A DNA stretch of 11,961 bases, taken from CAZOAR01 sp964577985 (GTDB lineage: Bacteria; Gemmatimonadota; CAZMKB01; CAZNLH01). The number at the start of each line of letters is the position of its first letter. Position 1 is the stretch's first letter. The position numbers and the translations under genes were made by a program. Location: contig CAZOAR010000060.1 of assembly GCA_964577985.1 (NCBI GenBank), positions 1 through 11,961 of the forward strand. The letters are read 5' to 3'. This document shows, in pieces, positions 1 to 5,876 of this stretch. Under the pieces are notes generated by a model that did not search any database, was not told the DNA's origin, and was given only the letters and a program-made list of their open reading frames with translations.

Positions 1-349
1 CGGTTGCTCCCACAGCCGCGCCTCCGGCACGGGCAGGGAAATGGCCATCTACGGCCCCGCAGGCCTGACCTTAAGCGCGGGCAACGACGACGGCGAGACA
101 GGCTTCTGGGGAGACCCCGCCTATTCCAGTCTCATGTACTTCGGCACGCCGCGCGTTGGCAACGATGATCCTTACCAGGGATACACGATGCAGAATAATA
201 CTGTACCGTGGCCCACGGACTTGCCCGCCGGTGACTATGTCGTGGTCATGAGCACCTACAGCACCACCTGGGACGAGTTCGATGCCAGAGACAGCGATTT
301 CGGGGGCAGCGATACGGGAACCGCGTACTTCAACGTCTTCTTTCGTTAA
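1..349 (+). CDS. C-terminal end of a secreted protein, 5' end outside window
   Basis: The frame is open from position 2 to the TAA at 347-349 with no stop, so the gene almost certainly begins upstream of the window; the ATG at 41 is probably internal. About 115 residues are visible. They are rich in Gly, Asp, Ser, Thr and Tyr and include 'GPAGLTLSAGNDDGETGFWG' and 'LPAGDYVVVMSTY'. This resembles the beta-sandwich pre-peptidase C-terminal (PPC-like) modules of secreted proteins, where 'NDDG' and 'LPAGxYxVxVS' are typical. The protein lacks the YPNPFNP sorting-like tail seen in two others in this window. Extracellular location is inferred from composition; catalytic function cannot be read from this piece. 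Confidence 0.65.
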   Translation, partial: GCSHSRASGTGREMAIYGPAGLTLSAGNDDGETGFWGDPAYSSLMYFGTPRVGNDDPYQGYTMQNNTVPWPTDLPAGDYVVVMSTYSTTWDEFDARDSDFGGSDTGTAYFNVFFR

Positions 350-382
350 CAGTCAGCGGGGAGCAGTCATCCCCTTACGAGG

Positions 383-410
383 CCCCTCTTCCATGGCGCA
401 CACGGAGGGG
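383..410. terminator. Possible hairpin between convergent genes
   Basis: CCCCTC (383-388) pairs with GAGGGG (405-410) around a 16-nt loop in the short gap between two convergent genes. There is no clear T-tract on either side, so a role as a shared transcription end is inferred from position. Confidence 0.3.
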
Positions 411-427
411 GGTAATGACCACGGGGT

Positions 428-1888
428 TCAGATCTGCTCCAGCACCCTCATAATCTCCACCATCGCCCGGGTATCCATCCCGCAGTATTCCTTTAGATCC
501 GCAGCAAGCCTGTCTCTCTCTTCTCCCTCAGGCAGGCGGATCATCTCGTTCCATGCTGTTTGTGCCTCACCTCCTTCGCTGACATCCATCCCTTCGTAGC
601 CCATCGACGGGACGAGGACGGGCAGTACACTCTTCAGGCTGTTCGAGCCTCGAAATCGGTAGTCGGTGTAATGATCTCTGAAGACCAGGAGCTGGTCCCA
701 TATCCGTTCGATGAGCGAGTTGAGCACCTCCGCATGTCCTGGAAAACACTCTGCCAGGTAGCCCAGGACCCTCTTCTCGAAAGGAGCGTGATATACTACT
801 ATCGATCCCTTCGGGCCGATGGCCTCAAGCAGTGAGTCCGTGAGCGGGCGTCTCGGATCTGTCATCGAATCGTGCAGGTATTCCATGTGAATGAGAGGCC
901 CCTCCTCTTCCACGATGTGGCAACTCCACTGGAACGGGAACATGCCATACGGACTCATCCCCTCGAAGCGTGGGACAGCAGGGTTATCCGTCTCGAAATC
1001 GAGATAATGGATCGGATATTCGAGCCCTGCGAGCATCTTCCGCACGGCGACGATGTCGATGACCGCGTCCTTTCGCACATAACTGTCAATGAACCTGTGC
1101 TGATCGTCGCTCAGGACCACCTCGGGTGGCAGCAGGTCCAGCTCGACGCACTCCTCCGCGAGGAGTTTTTCCTTCTCGTCCCATCTCATGTGTGGAATCC
1201 GGAAGATCGAATAGTCGGGCACGTTCCTCCAGCAGTACTCCTTGTAAGAGCAGAGATATGGCTTCTCGCAGTGACGGCCCACCGGGATGTCGGGTTCCTC
1301 GTCTGTGGCAAGCATCTCCCGGAACGCTTCCACTTTTTCCGGGACGGACGGGAGCAGTTCAAGGACGCGCTCCGTCACATCGACGATCTCGAAGAGGTTG
1401 GAGAGATCAGGATACACGCACTCCCTGTTTACGTGCATCAGGCAGGCCTTTTCCACCTTCATGCCGGCCCCATTGAGCACGTGCGTCTGGACCGTTATGT
1501 CGTGGACATATTCCTTCTTCACTCCAGTGGACGACTTGACTTCGATCAACTCCCAGGATCCGCTGTCGAGGAGCCTGATGACGTCGGGCCTGACCCGGAT
1601 ATCATCATACGAGATGACCCCCTCGAAAATGACCGTCGCCCCCATCTCGATAGCGTCAATGGTCTCCTGTGCGCCCTCAGAGAGATGGCGATAGTCCGCT
1701 TCGATCAGGACGCCGCCAGGGAACTGCTCCCTTGCGAGTTCGCCCACAAGTGTGCCCTGGTCGAAAATGCGCTGCTGGAACGCGGGCGGCTCCGGCTTGA
1801 GTTCCGGCCTGTGCACCTCGTACCAGAGGCGCTTCTCACACTGGAGGCCGGCCATGTATTTCGACTTGGAAAGGCGGAAGGTTCTCAT
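428..1888 (-). CDS. DUF2779 protein: Cas4/RecB-like nuclease fused to DEDDy exonuclease-like domain
   Basis: A 486-residue protein. The N-terminal half (about 1-225) has the layout of a Cas4/RecB-type PD-(D/E)XK nuclease: Asp102 in 'RPDV', Glu116-Val-Lys118 in 'LIEVKSS', and Gln134 in 'ITVQTHVL'. Four cysteines, Cys17 ('LQCEKRLW') and Cys207/213/219 ('CEKPYLCSYKEYCW'), are placed as in iron-sulfur nucleases of the Cas4/AddB type. The C-terminal half (about 285-486) is the DUF2779 region. 'YLDFET' (Asp297, Glu299), His367/Glu371 in 'YHAPFEKRVL', Asp398 and 'YCGMDT' (Tyr468-x3-Asp472) fit a DnaQ-like DEDDy 3'-5' exonuclease. No cas genes or repeats are nearby, so a DNA repair or defence role is inference. 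The ATG at 1888 begins the conserved 'LSKSKYMAGLQCEKRLWYE' segment and sits just downstream of a strong promoter. The gene converges on the partial gene to its left. Confidence 0.88.
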   Translation of the reverse strand: MRTFRLSKSKYMAGLQCEKRLWYEVHRPELKPEPPAFQQRIFDQGTLVGELAREQFPGGVLIEADYRHLSEGAQETIDAIEMGATVIFEGVISYDDIRVRPDVIRLLDSGSWELIEVKSSTGVKKEYVHDITVQTHVLNGAGMKVEKACLMHVNRECVYPDLSNLFEIVDVTERVLELLPSVPEKVEAFREMLATDEEPDIPVGRHCEKPYLCSYKEYCWRNVPDYSIFRIPHMRWDEKEKLLAEECVELDLLPPEVVLSDDQHRFIDSYVRKDAVIDIVAVRKMLAGLEYPIHYLDFETDNPAVPRFEGMSPYGMFPFQWSCHIVEEEGPLIHMEYLHDSMTDPRRPLTDSLLEAIGPKGSIVVYHAPFEKRVLGYLAECFPGHAEVLNSLIERIWDQLLVFRDHYTDYRFRGSNSLKSVLPVLVPSMGYEGMDVSEGGEAQTAWNEMIRLPEGEERDRLAADLKEYCGMDTRAMVEIMRVLEQI

Positions 1889-1925
1889 TTGCGTACATTA
1901 TACCATGGCTGGGCCCAATTGTCAA
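1889..1925 (-). promoter_or_regulatory. Consensus sigma-70-type promoter of the DUF2779 gene
   Basis: On the minus strand TTGACA (1925-1920) and TATAAT (1902-1897) are both perfect and separated by exactly 17 nt. Only 8 nt separate the -10 box from the ATG at 1888. A normal start site 6-8 nt after the -10 would give a leaderless or nearly leaderless mRNA, and no Shine-Dalgarno sequence fits in between. Confidence 0.8.
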
Positions 1926-2054
1926 AGTGCCTGTTGAGACTGCGCTTTCGAGCTCTGCTGACCACACCCACCACGTCGATCGTTATACTTGCAATTCACC
2001 GCGAAACATATTCAATTAACAGGGTAATATCAGATCACGGGAGGGAATCTTAAG

Positions 2055-2528
2055 ATGATGAATAGAATGAGGAAGTTCTTCGACGCCGGCCCCGCGCACG
2101 AGGAGACGCCCGGCGGAGACGCCTCGGGGCACGACACCAGGATAGCCGTGTGTGCCCTGTTTCTCGAGATGGGAAAGATCGACGGTGAGTTCAGTGAAGA
2201 GGAGCAGGCCAGCATTGCGTCGATCCTCGAGAGGGAGTATCAGCTCTCAAGGGCGGATGTTGCAGAGTTGATGAACCTCGCCATGGAGAAACTCGATGAG
2301 AGCATCGACCTCTGGCACTTCGCGAACAGAATCAACAAGTCTTATTCGGAAGAGGAGAAGCTCTGGATAATCGAGATGATCTGGAGGATCGTCTATGTAG
2401 ACGGCACGCTCGACCAACACGAGGACTACCTGATACGCAAGCTTTCAACGCTCCTCCACATCTCGCACAAGCAGTTCATAAACGCCAAGATGAAGGTCCT
2501 GCACGACCCGGGACCGATGGATTACTGA
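2055..2528 (+). CDS. TerB-like (tellurite-resistance B family) helical protein
   Basis: A 157-residue, soluble-looking helical protein. Residues about 27-150 match the TerB family layout: two related halves, each with an acidic metal-binding-type turn, 'KIDGEFSEEE' (Asp43, Glu50) and 'YVDGTLDQHE' (Asp116, Asp120, Glu123), each preceded by a hydrophobic helix ('IAVCALFLEMG', 'LWIIEMIWRIV'). There is no signal peptide. The first 25 residues are a Gly/Asp-rich linker. GGGAGG at 2039-2044 lies 10 nt before the ATG at 2055; the next codon is also ATG. A TATACT (1984-1989) could be a -10 element but has no good -35. Stand-alone TerB-domain proteins are widespread, so tellurite resistance should not be assumed: no other ter genes are present. 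The next gene starts 2 nt after the stop, so the two are probably cotranscribed. Confidence 0.8.
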   Translation: MMNRMRKFFDAGPAHEETPGGDASGHDTRIAVCALFLEMGKIDGEFSEEEQASIASILEREYQLSRADVAELMNLAMEKLDESIDLWHFANRINKSYSEEEKLWIIEMIWRIVYVDGTLDQHEDYLIRKLSTLLHISHKQFINAKMKVLHDPGPMDY

Positions 2529-2530
2529 CG

Positions 2531-3820
2531 ATGAAAGTATCTGCTCTTATTGCCGCCACATGCACATCCATCCTCTTTCATCTCGCTGCCTCTCCCGCCA
2601 TCGCGCAGCTCAACCTTGGCCCGGTGGGATACGTGGCGACCGACAGCTCCATCATCAAGGTGCCCGGCTACTCAGTCCCCTCCTTCGCCCGATGGAACGG
2701 CGACTCTCTCCCGGACCTCATAGTGGGAGAAGGCGGAGGCGGAGCGCCAGAGGGAAAGGTCAGGGTCTATCTGAACTCGGGTACTGCTTCGAGCCCACGC
2801 TTCGGAGACTACTTCTATGCCAAATCGGAGGGCGCAGACCTTGTCTGTCCAGGGAGCGGGTGACTGGGGCTCTTCCCCCGAGTGGTCTACTGGGACGCGG
2901 ACAATCGTAAGGATCTCCTGATCGGACTGGCGGACGGGACAGTGGAGATATTCCTCAACACGGCCAGTGACGACGACCCGCAATTCGACGGAGGCACCCC
3001 GCTTCAGGTCGGAGATGAGGGATCCAGGGTGGATATAGACATCGGCTCGAGGGCGACGCCCATCGCCGTCGACTGGAACAATGACGGCAGGAAGGACCTC
3101 GTTGTGGGTTCCAGTGACGCCAGGATCCACATATTCCTGAACGATGGGAGCGACGGCGCGCCAGACTTCCGCGTGGAGCAGTTCGCGCAGGAGGATGGAG
3201 CGGACCTGGAAGTTCCCTCGGTACGCTCGAGCCCTGTGGTGTTGGATCTCGACGATGACGGAATGAAGGACCTCCTGACGGGCAACACCGACGGGCAGCT
3301 CCTTTTCTACAGCAACGTAGTTTCTGACACCGCCCCCGCCTTCTCGGGTTATCTCTTCGTCGAGTCGGACGGCGACTCCATCGATCTCGACGGGTTGGCC
3401 AGGTCGCGCCCTTTCGTATGCGACTGGACAGGCGATGGGCTTCTCGACGTGCTGATCGGTTCGGGTGACGGGCTCGTGCGACTATACCAGGGTGTCGAGA
3501 GCGCGGGGATAGAACCAGAAGAAAGCCACCAGACGCTGCGAGCCTCGGGACAGCTTCTACAAGCTTACCCCAACCCCTTCAACCCCAGCATGACGATATG
3601 TTTCGAACTCGCGGGGCCTGAGGATGTTCTCATGTCGGTATACGATATCCACGGCAGGAAAGTATCGACTCTCTCCGATCGGCCCTGCGAAGCTGGAAGG
3701 CACAACATCGTATGGCAGGGAAAGGATTACAGAGGCTTGAGGGTACCATCCGGCGTTTACTTTATTCGATTTGAGGCCGGCGGAATCAGGGAGTCAAGGA
3801 AGGTTCTCCTGGTCCGGTAA
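2531..3820 (+). CDS. Secreted VCBS/FG-GAP repeat protein with sorting-like C-terminus, interrupted by an in-frame TGA
   Basis: Two open stretches (2531-2860 and 2864-3820) lie in the same frame and are separated by a single TGA at 2861-2863 (codon 111). They make one coherent protein of about 429 residues. Residues 1-25 are a signal peptide ending 'SPAIA'. Five beta-propeller-type repeats follow, each 'W/D-x-D/N-x-D-x-x-x-DLLIG ... IFLN': 'FARWNGDSLPDLIVG', 'VVYWDADNRKDLLIG', 'AVDWNNDGRKDLVVG', 'VLDLDDDGMKDLLTG', 'VCDWTGDGLLDVLIG'. The second straddles the TGA, which shows the frame has not shifted. The C-terminus carries 'AYPNPFNPSMTICFEL', 'VYDIHGRKVSTL' and 'VPSGVYFIRFEAGG', a FlgD-Ig / type IX-sorting-like module. 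The TGA may be a nonsense mutation (truncated 110-residue product), an assembly error, or selenocysteine; see findings. The ATG lies 2 nt after the TerB stop and has no strong ribosome site, suggesting translational coupling. Probably a surface or extracellular structural protein; ligand unknown. Confidence 0.8.
2877..2894 (+). promoter_or_regulatory. SECIS-like stem-loop downstream of the in-frame TGA
   Basis: CCC (2877-2879) pairs with GGG (2892-2894), G2880 is a one-base 5' bulge, AGT (2881-2883) pairs with ACT (2889-2891), and the loop is GGTCT (2884-2888). The loop starts 20 nt after the TGA. The E. coli fdhF SECIS, as I recall it, has 3 bp, a bulged U, 2 bp and a GGUCU-containing loop 18 nt after the UGA. 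The bulged base here is G, not U. A competing GGGG/CCCC hairpin (2866-2869 / 2875-2878) is also possible. A short stem like this can occur by chance. Confidence 0.25.
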
Positions 3821-3895
3821 CATTCACTCTGCCGAAATGGCGTATGCCCCTGCTTTTGATCGAGGATCTTGTGGATAGGCTCGTCCTGAGTGACG

Positions 3896-4006
3896 AAGTC
3901 CATCGGTGCAAAGACAATGAAGATGGGGATGGTAATTGGCAGTCTGGTTGCCGAACGTTTGGATGGATGTGATGATACCGGGTGCCGGGGAGTATCTTAC
4001 CGTAAT
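3896..4006 (-). pseudogene. Fragment of IS91-like (HUH, Tnp_32-type) transposase
   Basis: The minus strand encodes 'APGIITSIQTFGNQTA' followed by 'NYHPHLHCLCTDGL'. This is the signature core of IS91/IS801-type transposases, in which 'QTFG' precedes the HUH motif 'HPHLH/HPHIH'. Only about 37 residues are recognisable. Upstream and downstream of them in the same frame the sequence no longer resembles a transposase, and no tyrosine active-site region is found, so this is a decayed remnant. Residues 3' of the core continue better in another frame ('DFVTQDEPIHKILDQ'), which may mark a frameshift. It lies just downstream of the AAA_14 ATPase gene and suggests past transposon activity at this spot. 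Ends are approximate. Confidence 0.6.
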
Positions 4007-4083
4007 TGCCCGCAGCGGCGCGCAGGACCGGCCGGATTGATCGTCCTGACGAATCCATGTTCGACGAGGCGTGAGGGCTTGTT

Positions 4084-5271
4084 CTATTCCAGTGATGAAA
4101 GTATGTGGTTCGCCTCTACCAGGGGGAGAGCCGTAATCTTCCCTCCGAGGGCGTACGTTTCGCTGCCCGGGTAGATGATCCACAGATGTTCCAACTCCAG
4201 GTCCTGAACCGCGATTTGCATCGATCGGGTTTTTCTGGGGGCGTCAACGTATTTGAATTCAATTGCCCAACTCCTGCCGCCGTGCCGCCAGAAGAGGTCG
4301 ACTTCCGCACCGCCGTGGGTTCTCCAGAAGTATGCCTCTGGAATCAGATTCCGGAGCATCCCGATCGTGCACTCCATCGCAAATCCTTCCCAGGACGCAC
4401 CGAGTTTGGGATGGGTCATGAGTTGCTCTTGCGTAGCGATCGACATCAAAGTGTGAAAAATGCCGGAATCCCGGAGGTAGATCTTCGGTCTCTTCACGAG
4501 CCGTTTTTTCACGTTGGTATGCCAGGGCTGCAGTACCCGAACCATGAAGGTTCCCTCGAGGATGTCGACGTACTTGCGAATCGTCACATCGGAAATGCCG
4601 AATGATCGTCCAAGCTCCGAATAATTCAGCATCTGTCCGTGGTAGTGGCTGATCATCACCCAGAATCGACGAAGCGTTTGAGCCGAAATCGAAATACCGA
4701 GTTGGGGAACATCGCGTTCCAGGAATGTCGAGATGTAATTCTCGCGCCAGAGAATGCTGTCGCGGTCGTTTTTCGAGAGGAAGGAAGGCGGAAGACCGCC
4801 ACGCACCCATAGTCTCGGAATATTCTTGATGCCCACGTCGCTGAGACAGAATCCACCCAGGTAATAATGCCCGATTCTGCCTGCCAGGGACTCGGAGCTC
4901 TGTTTGATCAGGTCTCTGGATGCGCTGCCCAGAATCAGGTATTTCTGACCTTCCCGGTTGTCGACCAGGTAGCGGATCAATGGAAAGAGATCGGGCACGC
5001 GCTGGATCTCGTCGATAACGATCAATCCCCGAAGGCTCTCGAGCGCCAGTTGCGGATTGTCCAGCCGGGCCAGATCTCTGGGATTTTCGAGATCGAAGTA
5101 GTGTTGGAACGGAAACTGCCTGGCCAGCGTCGTTTTCCCGGTCTGGCGGGCGCCAAGGATGGTCACAACCGGAAAGATTTCAAGCAATTCCCGGATATCG
5201 CGAATCTCGGTTTTACGATGGATCATCATCATAATATCACGAAATATCGAATTGAACATTCGAGTTTTCAT
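4084..5271 (-). CDS. AAA_14 / DUF4143 family ATPase
   Basis: Up to 395 residues in the typical family order. Walker A 'GARQTGKTT' (40-48), Walker B 'LIVIDEIQ' (83-90), sensor 'LILGSAS' (112-118), a winged-helix region around 198-245 ('LNYSELGRSFGISDVTIRKYVDIL'), then the DUF4143 nuclease-like domain with 'GAEVDLFW' (Asp325) and 'WAIEFKY' (Glu338-x-Lys340), a PD-(D/E)XK-type arrangement. The protein is cytosolic with no membrane segment. The family is common as solitary genes in many bacteria and archaea; its substrate is not established. The start is uncertain. ATG at 5271 gives the longest form but lies only 2 nt past the predicted -10 box, so it may not be in the mRNA. Met5 (5259) or Met16 (5226, 'MIHRKTEIRDI', the usual family N-terminus) is more likely. 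None has a clear ribosome site. The stop is TAG. Confidence 0.88.
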   Translation of the reverse strand: MKTRMFNSIFRDIMMMIHRKTEIRDIRELLEIFPVVTILGARQTGKTTLARQFPFQHYFDLENPRDLARLDNPQLALESLRGLIVIDEIQRVPDLFPLIRYLVDNREGQKYLILGSASRDLIKQSSESLAGRIGHYYLGGFCLSDVGIKNIPRLWVRGGLPPSFLSKNDRDSILWRENYISTFLERDVPQLGISISAQTLRRFWVMISHYHGQMLNYSELGRSFGISDVTIRKYVDILEGTFMVRVLQPWHTNVKKRLVKRPKIYLRDSGIFHTLMSIATQEQLMTHPKLGASWEGFAMECTIGMLRNLIPEAYFWRTHGGAEVDLFWRHGGRSWAIEFKYVDAPRKTRSMQIAVQDLELEHLWIIYPGSETYALGGKITALPLVEANHILSSLE

Positions 5272-5293
5272 GAATGATAATCGAATGGTTCAA
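5252..5293. promoter_or_regulatory. Inverted repeat overlapping the ATPase promoter (candidate operator)
   Basis: TTGAACATTCGA (5252-5263) and TCGAATGGTTCAA (5281-5293) are inverted copies, 12 bp each with one extra base in the second arm, separated by 17 nt. The right arm falls in the spacer between the -35 and -10 boxes and the left arm just past the expected transcription start. That is the position expected of a repressor or autoregulatory site. The binding protein is unknown. Confidence 0.45.
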
Positions 5294-5302
5294 ATAAGTC
5301 AA
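5274..5302 (-). promoter_or_regulatory. Probable sigma-70-type promoter of the AAA_14 ATPase gene
   Basis: Minus strand TTGACT (5302-5297), 17-nt spacer, TATCAT (5279-5274); each hexamer matches consensus at five of six bases. Transcription would start near 5267, downstream of the first ATG (5271), which argues for an internal start codon. Confidence 0.6.
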
Positions 5303-5318
5303 GGGGATTGTTCCTGAA

Positions 5319-5343
5319 AGATCGAACTTCTCGTTCGATTTTT
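5319..5343 (+). terminator. Hairpin with T-tract, terminator-like
   Basis: ATCGAAC (5321-5327) pairs with GTTCGAT (5333-5339) around the loop TTCTC, extendable by an A-T and a G-T pair, and is followed by TTTTT (5339-5343). The form is that of an intrinsic terminator reading rightward. However, no rightward gene is seen upstream, so it may be a relic or part of the TCGAA-rich regulatory region next to the ATPase promoter. Confidence 0.35.
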
Positions 5344-5598
5344 CGTGGTTGTTGGTAGGTTCCTGCCATTATTATCCGCGTCAGACGATAGAACATATGT
5401 GCAAATCGACATGGGTACAGTTCCGTATACGGCGGTTCCTGCCATCGATCTTGATAATGTCCTCCTTGCCTGCCGTACTACCAGCTCGGCCGTATGGCTT
5501 TCGACCCGTGGGGTAGCCTGTGGATCAGCGATCAGCGAGGCAGCAGCCGTCTACAGCCCGGTGAGGATCGATCCCGGTGTGCCTCTGGCGGCAGACTG

Positions 5599-5617
5599 AT
5601 TCCGGACAAGCCGGAAT
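5599..5617. repeat. REP-like palindromic unit
   Basis: ATTCCGG (5599-5605), loop ACAAG, CCGGAAT (5611-5617), flanked by 'G...GAC', then 'GTCATTGCCGG' shortly after. This follows the 'GATTCC(G/C)G ... C(C/G)GGAATGAC' pattern of dispersed intergenic palindromes found in many bacterial genomes. Only one full copy is present in this window. Confidence 0.45.
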
Positions 5618-5756
5618 GACTCGCTCTGTCATTGCCGGTTCAGAATTGTTGTTATGTCCCGGCAAGGTTTCGGACGAGGGACGGCAAGAATATGACTTGA
5701 CAACTCATTATATTGGATTTCTTGGGGAGTGCCAGGTTGCGACGATGCCATCCTCC

Positions 5757-5788
5757 TTGACAGACGGGGCCTGGAATGCTCATACAAT
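5757..5788 (+). promoter_or_regulatory. Weak candidate promoter for the cupredoxin gene
   Basis: A perfect TTGACA (5757-5762) is followed by TACAAT (5783-5788), but the 20-nt spacer is longer than optimal. It would give a leader of about 80 nt before the ATG at 5877. Confidence 0.25.
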
Positions 5789-5876
5789 GGATAACACAAC
5801 GACGCCGGTTTTCCGGGGAGGCAGGCCATCCCTTGAAAACAGCAAGTGTCCAATGAATCTCGAAACAGGAGGAGGC

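Larger units (their letters stand above)
5344..5876. other. Long stretch with no convincing gene
   Basis: Open frames exist here on the plus strand (for example from 5345 and 5577) but none has a recognisable domain, a good ribosome site or a homologue I can name. The frame from 5577 merges into the cupredoxin gene, but the true start of that gene is at 5877. The stretch holds a REP-like palindrome at 5599-5617 and a possible promoter at 5757-5788. Confidence 0.5.

Noticed and set aside
872..2053. Long plus-strand open frame (393 codons) opposite the DUF2779 gene
   Set aside because: It is antisense to a clear nuclease gene, has no recognisable domain, and is explained by the codon bias of a GC-rich gene leaving the opposite frame open.
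2055..2528. Tellurite-resistance function for the TerB-like gene
   Set aside because: No terC, terD, terZ or related genes are nearby and isolated TerB domains are common; only the fold is supported.
2861..2863. Genome-wide reassignment of TGA to an amino acid
   Set aside because: TGA ends several intact genes here (TerB-like, DUF2779, cupredoxin, BNR and sigma genes), so it is a normal stop in this organism.
5697..5714. TTGACA followed by TATATT upstream of the cupredoxin gene
   Set aside because: Only 6 nt separate the two hexamers and no -10-like sequence occurs at 16-18 nt, so it cannot be a normal promoter.
5577..5876. N-terminal extension of the cupredoxin ORF
   Set aside because: The signal peptide and strong ribosome site both sit at the ATG at 5877; the extension has no domain and contains the REP-like palindrome.
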